Below are positions 46,548 through 54,894 of a stretch of DNA of 64,000 bases, one piece after another. Location of the stretch: NCBI GenBank assembly GCA_937877675.1, contig CALEIS010000135.1:1-64000 (forward strand), written 5' to 3'. This DNA comes from an uncultured Clostridia bacterium. Lineage in GTDB: Bacteria > Bacillota > Clostridia > Oscillospirales > Acutalibacteraceae. The position numbers were made by a program, and so were the translations under genes. Each line of letters opens with the position of its first letter. Within the stretch, counting starts at the first letter, position 1. The notes below the pieces were generated by a model. That model was not told the DNA's origin, did no database searches, and saw only the letters and a list, made by a program, of their open reading frames with translations.

Positions 46548-47648
46548 ATGAGTATTGACTTAGACGCACTTGTAAGTGCAGTAGTAGCAAAGACGGATAG
46601 TGGTAATCGTGTTAAGAAGGAGTTTCTTTCTAGCAAGATTTTCAAGTTTGTAGCCCCTAAGCCACAGAAGGGTGAGAAGATTGAGGATGTATCTAACACA
46701 TATATTATCAAGCTTCTTCCTTGGACTAAGGATGGTGCAGAGGGTTTCCACAAGACTTATGTATACCGCTATCAGTATCGTTGGCAGGGTATGCCTGAAG
46801 TTGGTCAGAAGTATGGTAAGTGGAATTACGTAACTTCTGCTGGTAATATCGGTGAAGCATGTCCTATTGATGAATGGCGTAACGAGTTCCTCAAGGCTAA
46901 TAGTGGCAATAGTGAGGAAATCAAGCGTGTACTTTCTCCCCTCAATCGCAATGAGGTTCGTATCATGAATGCTCTTATCGTGGATGACCCTGTGTCTCCT
47001 GAGAATAACGGTAAGGTATTCCCTGTAGAGCTTAATAAGGCATTGTGGGATATTGTTGATGGTGCTCTTCATGGGCAGTTGGATGCACATTTCTCTGAGA
47101 TTCGTGGTTCTTCGGTAAAGGTTGCTAAGAAGGTATTTGACCTTTCTCCTGATGGTATGAATCTCCGTGTTAAGGTAACACTTAATAACGGTGGTATTCC
47201 TCAGTTTGCCAAGTCTGAGATGTGCTTTGCCAAGGCTGACCTTTTTGGTGATAATGGTATTGATGCTAATGCAGAGGATACCAAGCGCATGCTCAAGGAG
47301 GGTGTTTCTCTCAAGGATATTGTGATGGCTCGCATTGAGTCTGACATGATTGACCCAACTGAGATTGTAAAGGATAGCATTCGTCCTTATGGCGATGTGA
47401 AGAAGCTCTTTGTGAAGTCTTTCCTTTCCAATCCTAAGATTTCTATGCATGTTTCTGCTGCATGGATGTCCGATGAGGAAAAGGTTGCCCCCAAGGTAGT
47501 TGCTTCCAAGGAGGAAACTCACGAGAATACTGAGGTTGAGGATGACTACAGCCTTGATTCTTCTGATGCTTCCGTTCCTACTTTTGCTGAGAGTAATGAC
47601 ATGGATGACTTCATGGCTGAGCTTGAGGCAGAGCAGATGGGAATGTAA
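46548..47648 (+). CDS. Single-stranded DNA-binding protein (gp32-like)
   Basis: A 366-residue protein with the gp32 layout. A basic, helical N-terminal arm (about 1-45) supports cooperativity; the core OB-type domain has NTYIIKLLPW, KTYVYRYQYRWQG and NEVRIMNALIVDDP; the last 50 residues are strongly acidic (EDDYSLDSSDASVPTFAESNDMDDFMAELEAEQ), the tail that recruits replication proteins. It covers single-stranded DNA during replication, recombination and repair. No TAG codons and regular codon use fit high expression from a composite promoter. It precedes the clamp gene cluster. Confidence 0.88.
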   Translation: MSIDLDALVSAVVAKTDSGNRVKKEFLSSKIFKFVAPKPQKGEKIEDVSNTYIIKLLPWTKDGAEGFHKTYVYRYQYRWQGMPEVGQKYGKWNYVTSAGNIGEACPIDEWRNEFLKANSGNSEEIKRVLSPLNRNEVRIMNALIVDDPVSPENNGKVFPVELNKALWDIVDGALHGQLDAHFSEIRGSSVKVAKKVFDLSPDGMNLRVKVTLNNGGIPQFAKSEMCFAKADLFGDNGIDANAEDTKRMLKEGVSLKDIVMARIESDMIDPTEIVKDSIRPYGDVKKLFVKSFLSNPKISMHVSAAWMSDEEKVAPKVVASKEETHENTEVEDDYSLDSSDASVPTFAESNDMDDFMAELEAEQMGM

Positions 47649-47702
47649 TCTATTGATTTATAAGTGCTAACAATGAGGGAGTTTTATTCTGAAAAAATGA
47701 AT

Positions 47703-47718
47703 AGAACTCCCTTATAAT
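47703..47718 (+). promoter_or_regulatory. Middle-type promoter within an inverted repeat
   Basis: AGAACTCCCTTATAAT, ten bases before the ATG at 47729. Its AGAACTCCC is the right arm of a stem GGGAGTTTTATTC/GAATAGAACTCCC that may also act as the gp32 terminator. Confidence 0.7.
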
Positions 47719-47728
47719 ATATTGAGAT

Positions 47729-48493
47729 ATGGCTAAAGTACCGTTAAATTCGAGAGTAGGTGCTTATGGGCAGCAGCAAGGTTATTATCCTCCTCAGCAA
47801 GGTATGAGTTATGATGACCTACATGAGGGGCCGATTGACCCTAGATAGATTACGAAAAATGGTGGTGCATTATTCTCATTTGTGAATGCTGTAGCAAGAG
47901 GTGTAGCAGAGACAGAGGGTAATGAATTAGCAGTTCGTAACTATGTAGGTTCATCAAAAGACCAGAACTCAATTTATCACAGTAAAATTCCATCATTGGA
48001 AGCTGTTGGTAATAACATGGCGAGGATGATGAATGAGGGTGAGAGAAGACGTGCGATGGCTCAGCAAAGAGTAAATCAGCAACCTGTAATTCAGGTGAAT
48101 CTCACTGACTTATTGAATGCCTAGAAAGCATTTGACAACATTACACAGGGCAGTAATCGTCCTGTTATTCAAAACAATTATACAAAAGAAGAACCTAAAA
48201 CTATGAGCGATATTGATATTTCGGATTATCTTGGTGGCACACCACAGCGTAGTGCCGTGCAGCAGAATAACACTTTCTATGTAAACATGGACAAGACAAC
48301 TAAGGCTCTACTTGCTGAGCAGGTAAAGACTAACAAGCTCCTTGGTATTCTTGTACAGTCTGTCCGTGAGAACGGTGTTAAGATTGATGAACTTCCTCAG
48401 CACATTGCAGAACTCATTGCTGCCAATGACCTTCCTGATGCAGACCTTAGCGAGGATGTTTCCACGGATATTGACGATACACTTCTTCCTTAA
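47729..48493 (+). CDS. Hypothetical protein, 254 aa (two TAG codons)
   Basis: Two TAG codons (PIDPR-Q-ITKNG and LLNA-Q-KAFDN) join the frame from ATG at 47729 to TAA. N-terminus rich in Gln, Gly and Tyr (GQQQGYYPPQQGMSYDD), probably disordered; then helical segments; the last 95 residues from TMSDIDISDYLGG could also start independently at ATG 48203. The C-terminus is acidic. It sits between gp32 and the clamp gene, so a replication or late-transcription accessory role is likely. No family recognised. Confidence 0.55.
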
Positions 48494-48499
48494 TAAATT

Positions 48500-49420
48500 A
48501 TGATAAATGTAACTGTCTCATCTAAAGAATTACAAACATTCATCTCATCTATTCTCAATGTGGATAGAAGTGGTGTCTCATTGAAGTTCTTCCCTGAATT
48601 TGTTGAAGCCCTTGTTCTTTCAGAGGATAATTCTTCCGTTATTCTTTATACGAAGTTGAATATCCTTGAGATAAGTGGAATGGAAACAGATGAATTGGTT
48701 ATTCATGTTAAGGACTTGACCAAGATGCAGAAACTATTAGACATGAATAATGGTGAGACATTTACATTCTCTATCAGAGATAATCACATTTACTTTGAGA
48801 ATGACATGGTAAAGGGTGCTAAGTTCATGTTAGCAGATAGACCCTCAAAGACTGTGAATGCGAGAGTAAATGTTCAATGGTTCAACAGCTTTGAAAAGAC
48901 TTCAAGAATGAAGATTAGCAAGCCTGTTGTAAAGAGTATCATTCAATGTTCCTCATTCACTTCTGATGATGCGAACAAAGTCTATGTTTACCAAGATATT
49001 GAAAAACGATATCGTGAAGTAAATGATGGGGAGACAGCAACTCATGTATACGATGAACAATTGAAGAAGTTTAGACTTCCTATTAAAAAGTAGGTTGTTA
49101 TAGACGATGAAGTGGTGATTGAGGAGGAAGAACCTACTCATGTTGAATATGTTGTGGATGTTGCGATTGCTGAAATCAATGACCGAACAAAGAACAATCT
49201 TGACATGATGAGCATTTATATTGGTGATATTGAATCTGGTAAAATGGAGGGTAAAGTAATTCTCAATGTTTCTACACTTAGCCGTTTGTTCCTTGCTGAT
49301 GAAATGACCCTTGAAACATCATTCATTGGACAAGGTGTAAGTCGAACAGAGATTGTATTCCTTTCCTTTACGAATGATAATGTAAGTGTTCGCTATCTTC
49401 TCAATACATTACGTTCATGA
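48500..49420 (+). CDS. Sliding clamp-like protein (gp45-type), 306 aa (one TAG)
   Basis: Reading TAG at 49091 as sense gives 306 residues. The repeated sheet-helix order fits a processivity clamp: ELQTFISSILNV near the start, then LVIHVKDLTKMQKLLDMNNGETFTFSI and KGAKFMLADRPSKT in domain one, and, after an acidic loop (DDEVVIEEEEPTH), VEYVVDVAIAEIND, KVILNVSTLSRLFLADEMT and NVSVRYLLNTLRS. T4 gp45 (228 aa) tethers the polymerase and activates late transcription; this protein is longer by an insert. Assignment is by fold pattern and context. Confidence 0.65.
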
Positions 49421-49740
49421 GTAATCGTTTCAAAGAAGGAGACATGTTTGGAATCAATGCCCCTGGTTACAGAGGGCATTTTGTCATCTTGGTTAAGATT
49501 GAAATGCCTTGGTTATACTTTTACGATACAGTAGATAGGCAGTATTTCATGACTAATTATACGGATGCTAAGAGAGCAGAGAAGATTATAGCCCATAGTC
49601 CTGATGATAGACATAAATTGCCTTATTTGGATTATGTGAAGACAATCCCTGACAATATTTGGTATCCGTTGAAAGAGTATTGTGACCAAGCAATGAAAAG
49701 AACTGCAATAAAACATCGAAATTTTATCAAAAAAGTATAA
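49417..49740 (+). CDS. Hypothetical protein, 107 aa
   Basis: The ATG overlaps the clamp stop (ATGA). A compact strand-rich protein with FGINAPGYRGHFVILVKIE and a basic helical C-terminus (AMKRTAIKHRNFIKKV). No family recognised. Confidence 0.6.
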   Translation: MSNRFKEGDMFGINAPGYRGHFVILVKIEMPWLYFYDTVDRQYFMTNYTDAKRAEKIIAHSPDDRHKLPYLDYVKTIPDNIWYPLKEYCDQAMKRTAIKHRNFIKKV

Positions 49741-49748
49741 AAAAGTTC

Positions 49749-49777
49749 TTGACAAAAACATTCAACTAATGTATAAT
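49749..49777 (+). promoter_or_regulatory. Early sigma70-type promoter
   Basis: TTGACA, 17 bases, TATAAT, preceded by AAAAAAGTTC as in the minus-strand cassettes. Confidence 0.9.
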
Positions 49778-49814
49778 CCTCCTGTAACCTAAAAGAAACA
49801 GAAAGGACACTATT

Positions 49815-50453
49815 ATGGGACTTGACATGTATGTAAACATTCGCCACAAGAATACTCAGAGCAAACTTGATGCTTATGAAGCATGGGAGCAGAAGTATTC
49901 TTATGAAGAGTTTCAGCGTCTTACTGAAGAGCAGAAGGAAGAGTATCGCAATTCTGAGCCTGAGTATGATAACGATATGTATGGTAAGGAGTTGATGTAT
50001 TGGCGTAAGGCTAATCAGATTCACAATTGGTTCGTTCAGAACTGTCAGGGTGGTGTTGATGATTGTGAGCGTCATGTGATTACGGTTGCTGACCTCAAGA
50101 AGCTCAAGGAACTGTGTGAGAAGATTCTTACGATGACTGAGATAAAGCAGGAGTTGCGACCCACTTATCCTAATGGTTGGTTTGAAGAGCCTGTTTATGT
50201 AATAAAGGATGTTCGTCTTCTCACTCTTGAAGGTGTTGAATACGCTTCTGAGCATCTTCCTAGTTGTAGTGGTTTCTTCTTCGGAAGTACGGAATACGAT
50301 GACTATTATGTGTGGGATTTGGAGAATACCATTGAGCAGATTGATGATACATTGGACACTCTTAACTGTGAGTATGGTTTCGCTCTCAATAGTGACCTTG
50401 TAACAGGTGAATACAAGGGTGACTACATCATTGAATACATGTCGTCTTGGTAA
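49815..50453 (+). CDS. MGLDMY-type conserved phage protein, 212 aa
   Basis: The opening MGLDMYV and the central YWRKANQIHNWFVQN with DDCERH match a widely seen phage/bacterial protein of unknown function that starts MGLDMYL and has the YWRKAN-x-IH motif. The first 60 residues are charged and helical, and the C-terminus is rich in acidic and Tyr residues. It has its own early promoter, a 37-base leader with GAAAGGA, and a terminator, so it is a single-gene early unit. Confidence 0.72.
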   Translation: MGLDMYVNIRHKNTQSKLDAYEAWEQKYSYEEFQRLTEEQKEEYRNSEPEYDNDMYGKELMYWRKANQIHNWFVQNCQGGVDDCERHVITVADLKKLKELCEKILTMTEIKQELRPTYPNGWFEEPVYVIKDVRLLTLEGVEYASEHLPSCSGFFFGSTEYDDYYVWDLENTIEQIDDTLDTLNCEYGFALNSDLVTGEYKGDYIIEYMSSW

Positions 50454-50479
50454 ATAATTTATATTATCGTTGAGCCAAA

Positions 50480-50512
50480 GGGGTGGTAGTTAATTCTACC
50501 GCTCCTTTTTTT
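50480..50512 (+). terminator. Terminator
   Basis: Stem GGGG-GGTAG pairing with CTACC-CTCC around TTAATT, then a T-run. Confidence 0.85.
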
Positions 50513-50514
50513 AT

Positions 50515-50530
50515 AGAACATGCGTATAAT
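50515..50530 (+). promoter_or_regulatory. Middle-type promoter AGAAC-N5-TATAAT
   Basis: AGAACATGCGTATAAT, seven bases before the RNase H ATG. Confidence 0.8.
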
Positions 50531-50537
50531 AGTTTGT

Positions 50538-51461
50538 ATGAATAAGGTGCTAGTAATAGACGGAGAAAATCTCCTCCACAGAAGTTATCACGCAGCATAC
50601 AAATTGTGGCATGACAAAAAGCCTGATATGTATGTTCGTTTTTTCCTTTCCACTCTCAAGAGTTATGTAACTCAATTCCAACCTGACAAGATTGTTTGTA
50701 CTTGGGATTATCGTAAGAGTGGTCTTTCTAACGAGCGTAAAGAACTCTACGAGGATTATAAGAAGGATAGAGTGTTCAATGAAGCTGTTCAAGAATATGC
50801 TGATGATATTCGTGAGATTCTTGATAGTCTTGGTGTAGCACAGATTCATCCTCTTATGCGTGAGGGTGATGATATTATGTATTGGTTGTGTGCAGTAAAG
50901 TATCCTAATCAGAGTATTCTTGTAAGCACTGATACCGATATGTACCAATTGATTGTCCCTGAGCTTTCGGAGAATAAAGTATACAATCCTATCAAAAAGA
51001 TTGTTATTACGGAGAACTATCTCAAGACAAACTATAACGTAGAAGATGGTAGACAATTCATTGTTCGTAAGGCTTTGAAAGGTGATACTGCCGACTCTAT
51101 CAAAGGTGTTGGTTCTAAGGAAAAGAAACTCACTAAGAATCGTCTTGAAGCGGTAGTAAAGGCAATGGGTTCTGCTTTTGATGTAGAGAATGTAACATCA
51201 CAGAATCTTCTTGATGATGAGGAGTTAGGAGTATTCCTTACAAACATTGAGATTATGTGTTTGGATAGAGTAAAGGAGAATGCTGATTAGATTGCTTATT
51301 ACGAGGAACAGTTGAATGAGGAAAGTAAGGCTGATAGAGTTAAGTTCAAGCAACACATGGCTAAGCATGAGTTTTGGACAATTCATAAGCAAGCAGATAA
51401 GTGGTTTAATCTATTCAACCCTGTGAGAATGGATGATTTATACGCCAACCTTTTCCATTAA
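50538..51461 (+). CDS. RNase H / 5'-3' exonuclease (FEN-like)
   Basis: A 307-residue protein (T4 RNase H is 305) with one TAG (KENAD-Q-IAYYE). Acidic metal-site motifs of the FEN family are present: VLVIDGEN (D8), IVCTWDYRKSG, REGDDIMYWL, STDTDMYQL, and a helix-hairpin-helix-like KALKGDTADSIKGVGSKEK. It removes RNA primers from lagging-strand fragments. I use the ATG at 50538 since the in-frame ATG at 50520 lies inside the promoter. The last 29 bases overlap the primase gene. Confidence 0.9.
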
Positions 51462-52557
51462 AGAACTCCCAGAGGATTATGTGACTAGGAAGTTTTACTC
51501 TCTTGGTCACAATCCTACTTACCATAAGGGCAATGGCAGTTACAACTGCGGTTGTCCTATTTGTCATGAGGGTAAGTCATGGGGTAAGAAGTCACGCTGT
51601 TGGTGGCTACCTGAGCAAAACCTAATCTACTGTTTCAACTGTGGTAGAGGTTATACTCCCTATTCTTGGATTAAGGAGGCAGGGAATCTCACTTACCAAG
51701 ACATAAAAAAGGAAGTATTAGGAGGTGAATATAACATCGTCAATCTTGATAAGGAAGATGATGAACTTATTGATGAAGAAGTAATTGATGATGTATTTGG
51801 TGTTCCTTATGATAGTGTAAACCTATTGGAATTTTTAGATGGTTCAAGTGATAGTGTAATCAATAAAGCTGTCAAGTATTTGAAGGACAGAGGATTAGAT
51901 ACTGCTGTGAATCGTCCTGACAAGATTTACTTGAGTCATAAGGATTATACACATGGAGATAGAATAATCTTTCCATTCTTTGATGGATGGGGAAGAATAC
52001 CATTCTATCAATCACGTGCATTTGGAGGAACTGATAACGAGGTAATGGAACACGTGCGTTATCTATCTAAAGTAGGAGCAGAGAAGTCTGTATTCAATTT
52101 GGATAAGGTAAGTGGAGAGATTGATGACATCTATGTATTTGAAGGCCCAATTGATGCTTGTTTCATGAAGAATGGTGTAGCAGTTGCAGGTGTATCCGTA
52201 GGTGACAAGCAAGACTTGACAGATTTGCAGAGAAGCCAATTAGCAGCATTTACACTTACACATAGAATAGTATGGGTCTTGGATAGTCAAATACTCGATA
52301 AAACATCGGAAGAGAAAACACATAAACTTCTAGCGCAAGGAGAGTGTGTTTTTATATGGCCCAAAGAGATAGGTGAAAAGTATAAAGATTTCAACGAGTG
52401 GGCAAAGGGAGAGGGATTGAATGAAATTCCTGTTGATGTTGTAAAGAGTAATGTGAAGTGTGGATTGATAGATTCAATGAAACAGAAAACGGACAGTATG
52501 TTTGAAATACTGTCCGCTCAGAGAGAACCTGACCTATTAGGCGATTTAAGTTATTAA
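51433..52557 (+). CDS. DNA primase (gp61/DnaG-like)
   Basis: A 374-residue primase. The N-terminal zinc-binding domain has CGCPIC (39-44) and CFNC (67-70) with the typical basic and aromatic residues between. The TOPRIM core has VFEGPIDACFM (Glu) and VWVLDSQ (Asp). It makes RNA primers at the fork with the gp41-like helicase. It overlaps the RNase H gene by 29 bases in another frame, so the two are translationally linked. It ends convergently with the minus-strand gene at 52554, overlapping it by four bases. Confidence 0.85.
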   Translation: MIYTPTFSIKELPEDYVTRKFYSLGHNPTYHKGNGSYNCGCPICHEGKSWGKKSRCWWLPEQNLIYCFNCGRGYTPYSWIKEAGNLTYQDIKKEVLGGEYNIVNLDKEDDELIDEEVIDDVFGVPYDSVNLLEFLDGSSDSVINKAVKYLKDRGLDTAVNRPDKIYLSHKDYTHGDRIIFPFFDGWGRIPFYQSRAFGGTDNEVMEHVRYLSKVGAEKSVFNLDKVSGEIDDIYVFEGPIDACFMKNGVAVAGVSVGDKQDLTDLQRSQLAAFTLTHRIVWVLDSQILDKTSEEKTHKLLAQGECVFIWPKEIGEKYKDFNEWAKGEGLNEIPVDVVKSNVKCGLIDSMKQKTDSMFEILSAQREPDLLGDLSY

Positions 52558-53069
52558 TAGAGTTGTCTATCAGTAATGTTATAGATTGATTCATTCATCT
52601 CATAGAACAAATCATCTACTTCTTCCAAGATGAAAACGAGAGTATCAGTAGCACCTGTTGCTTTTGTTTTTTCAGCAGAAAGCATAACATCACCAAGCTT
52701 TTCCATACGAGAGCCAATATCAGTAGCCAACTTACCAAAAGTACCAACTGCCCATTGCTTTACTTTGAAAGGAGTTTCACCATAAGTGGAATCCATTACT
52801 TTTTTTACTTCATTACGGAGTTGGAACAATTCACGAGACTTGAGACGAATTTCACGAGCAATAGAACTCCAATTCTCTTGACCTTGATTACGGAGAACTT
52901 GTGATTTGAGAGTAGCAACAGAACGTCTGGCATCGCCAATAGTCTTTCTCATGACCTTGATGACAGGAGCAAGCTCTTCTCTAACATCAGAATAAGAATA
53001 TTCATCAGAGAGAATAGGATTACCTGCTGCTTCTGCAAGGATTTGTTTGATTACAGATTTTCTATTCAT
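52554..53069 (-). CDS. Head-associated-type helical protein, 171 aa
   Basis: The N-terminus MNRKSVIKQILAEAAG has L-A-E followed by A, an ideal T4-type prohead protease site (as in T4 internal proteins), so the first 13 residues may be a head-targeting peptide. The rest is helical (TIGDARRSVATLKSQVLRNQ, TFGKLATDIGSRMEKLG). No enzymatic motif. It follows a second such protein in the same late unit. Likely an internal head or core protein. Confidence 0.6.
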   Translation of the reverse strand: MNRKSVIKQILAEAAGNPILSDEYSYSDVREELAPVIKVMRKTIGDARRSVATLKSQVLRNQGQENWSSIAREIRLKSRELFQLRNEVKKVMDSTYGETPFKVKQWAVGTFGKLATDIGSRMEKLGDVMLSAEKTKATGATDTLVFILEEVDDLFYEMNESIYNITDRQLY

Positions 53070-53078
53070 AAGCGTGAA

Positions 53079-53591
53079 TTACTTAAGCATGTCATCTACG
53101 GAAGTAGAACCGATGAGGGAGCGAAGTTCCTGACCAAGAGCAGCGATTTCACCTGCAATACGACCGATACGAGTACCACAAGCCTTCTTTACCTTAGCGA
53201 GAGGGCTGTTCTCAGTAGCATTATCCATTGCATACTTGATAGACTCAGGATTAGATGGGTCATTGAGAAGAGTAAGGAACTCTTCAACACGCTCAGCAAA
53301 GCCAATGATTTCTTGGTTAGCAGTCTCAATACGAGCCTGAATCTTATCCTTGAGCATCTGGTCTTCATTCTTAATATCTTCCATAGTCTGCTGTTGAACA
53401 TCAGCAACTTCTGGATTATCGGCTGAGAGGTCTGCTTCAAGTGCAGCTTCTTCAGGAGAGATAGGAGCAGTAGGAGCATCCATTTCAGTTTCAAGGTCAT
53501 CAGCAAGAGCATCCATGCTATCCTCTACGAGAACTGACTTACGATTTCTAAGGCTTGTTATAAACTTTGATTCAAATAATGATTTCTTCAT
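53079..53591 (-). CDS. Acidic head-associated-type protein, 170 aa
   Basis: Started at ATG 53591, after the late promoter 53598-53607; the longer in-frame start is upstream of it. The N-terminal basic amphipathic stretch ends in SVLVE followed by DS, another possible L-x-E cleavage site near residue 23. Residues 24-75 are very acidic; the rest is helical (LKDKIQARIETANQEIIGFAER). Probably a prohead core or internal protein, co-expressed with the 52554-53069 gene. Confidence 0.6.
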   Translation of the reverse strand: MKKSLFESKFITSLRNRKSVLVEDSMDALADDLETEMDAPTAPISPEEAALEADLSADNPEVADVQQQTMEDIKNEDQMLKDKIQARIETANQEIIGFAERVEEFLTLLNDPSNPESIKYAMDNATENSPLAKVKKACGTRIGRIAGEIAALGQELRSLIGSTSVDDMLK

Positions 53592-53597
53592 TCTTTT

Positions 53598-53613
53598 CTT
53601 ATTTAGTAAATAA
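53598..53613. promoter_or_regulatory. Divergent overlapping late promoters
   Basis: The palindrome ATTTAGTAAAT gives ACTAAATAAG on the minus strand (53598-53607) and AGTAAATAAT on the plus strand (53604-53613), each shortly before an ATG (53591 and 53619). Confidence 0.5.
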
Positions 53614-53618
53614 TTACA

Positions 53619-54029
53619 ATGAATAAGAAAAAACATCTCAAAGAAGATAACACATTTGTGCTTTCTAAAGGTTCAAGTCCTTATAAACTTTACAGAGCAC
53701 CTGAGCCTGTAATGAATGACGATAATAAAATGAAACAGAATTGGAAGGTACAAAGGGAAATTGAAGATGAAAGCAGATTACAAAAGTTACAGACTGTTGG
53801 TGAAATTGAAAAACTAAAAGACCCTATTTTTAACTTATTCAGGGATATAACTAGTATTAGAAATACCATTGAAGATTCTAAATCCTGGCCAATGGTAACT
53901 CAATAGAACATCCGTATAATGAATGAAATGCAAGAAATATTTGATGGAATGAATAAAGACATTGTAATGAAAATCATTCCATTGATTGACCAATTAGGCA
54001 TGCAACCTTTTGTAAACGTAGATAAATGA
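53619..54029 (+). CDS. Hypothetical late protein, 136 aa (one TAG)
   Basis: Read through one TAG (WPMVTQ-Q-NIRIMNEM) to TGA at 54029. A charged helical protein (NKKKHLKEDNTF, EDESRLQKLQTVGEIEKL). A middle-type promoter for the next gene lies across the TAG codon. Its stop overlaps the next ATG. No family recognised. Confidence 0.55.
53905..53920 (+). promoter_or_regulatory. Middle-type promoter AGAAC-N5-TATAAT inside a gene
   Basis: AGAACATCCGTATAAT within the 53619-54029 coding sequence; would give the 54026 gene a leader of about 100 bases. Confidence 0.65.
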
Positions 54030-54637
54030 TTGAGAGTATTTTAATAGCTTTAGGAGTTTTAGGAAGTGGTGGAGTATACTACTTCATGAACAAACGTGTC
54101 AATGACCTTGAGAGTAAAGTAAGTAAAGCTGAATCAGAAGCCATTGTAGCAAAAGGTTATCAGCAGAATGCAGAGGAAAAGGTAATTGAATTACAGAAGA
54201 CTTATACTAATTTTGTAGAGAATGCCAAGAATGAGATTGAAAAGACGAAGGTAAGTCTTGAGGAGAAGTATAAGAAGGAATCTGAATTGAAAGTTGAAAA
54301 GGTTATTCAAGATTATGAAGAAGCCTTGAAGTTAGAGACAGAGGACTTGGAAGAAAAGGTTGCACAGTTAGACGAGCAATTAGGAGAAAAGATTCAAGAG
54401 ATTGCAGCAAAGAATACGATGCGATTCACTTGTGCATGTGATAGAACGAAGTATATTCCATGTACTATTGATTTGAGCGAAGACGAGAATTACTTCACTT
54501 GTCCTGACTGTGGAGCAGTTTACAAAATAGTTATTAGTGCATCTACTATTTTGATGAGTGGAATTACTAATAATCCTAAGATAGCCAACATGTACGATGG
54601 AGTAGAAGTTGGTGAAATTGACAGAACTCCCTTATAA
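54026..54637 (+). CDS. Membrane-anchored coiled-coil protein with zinc ribbon, 203 aa
   Basis: The N-terminus is a signal-anchor (ILIALGVLGSGGVYYFM). Residues 25-130 form a long coiled coil with clear heptads (VNDLESKVSKAESEAIV, ETEDLEEKVAQLDEQLGEK). Residues about 137-165 hold CACDRTKYIPC and CPDCG, a probable zinc ribbon. The short C-terminus is soluble. It could link the membrane to a replication or transcription complex; no homologue recognised. The promoter of the next gene overlaps its last codons. Confidence 0.65.
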   Translation: MIESILIALGVLGSGGVYYFMNKRVNDLESKVSKAESEAIVAKGYQQNAEEKVIELQKTYTNFVENAKNEIEKTKVSLEEKYKKESELKVEKVIQDYEEALKLETEDLEEKVAQLDEQLGEKIQEIAAKNTMRFTCACDRTKYIPCTIDLSEDENYFTCPDCGAVYKIVISASTILMSGITNNPKIANMYDGVEVGEIDRTPL

Positions 54638-54638
54638 T
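54623..54638 (+). promoter_or_regulatory. Middle-type promoter AGAAC-N5-TATAAT
   Basis: AGAACTCCCTTATAAT, identical to the copy at 47703-47718; 13 bases before the ATG at 54652. Confidence 0.75.
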
Positions 54639-54651
54639 AGAGTGTAGACAG

Positions 54652-54894
54652 ATGGAGCAAGAAACAAGGGATTATGTAAACTCATTAGATTTAGATTCAA
54701 TGGCACGTTGGATGTGTCTCATTGAAGGCGTTGATTATATCTTTGAAAAGATTGAAGAAGATGGCATGAATGAGGAGTACCTGTTCCGCTCTAAAAAAAG
54801 CTTCAATATACTAGAGCGTTCTCTAGTAAAATATATAGAATAGAGATTTGAAGCAATGCGAAGTGATATTATTATTGATTCTTCAAAAATTTGA
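54652..54894 (+). CDS. Hypothetical protein, 80 aa (one TAG)
   Basis: Read through one TAG (VKYIE-Q-RFEAMR) to TGA. Acidic helical protein (DYIFEKIEEDGMNEEY). Its last 12 bases overlap the end of the convergent tail gene. No family recognised. Confidence 0.55.

Noticed and set aside
46560..47522. A 320-codon open frame on the minus strand opposite gp32
   Set aside because: It mirrors the codon structure of gp32, has no promoter or family and lies wholly within a firm gene.
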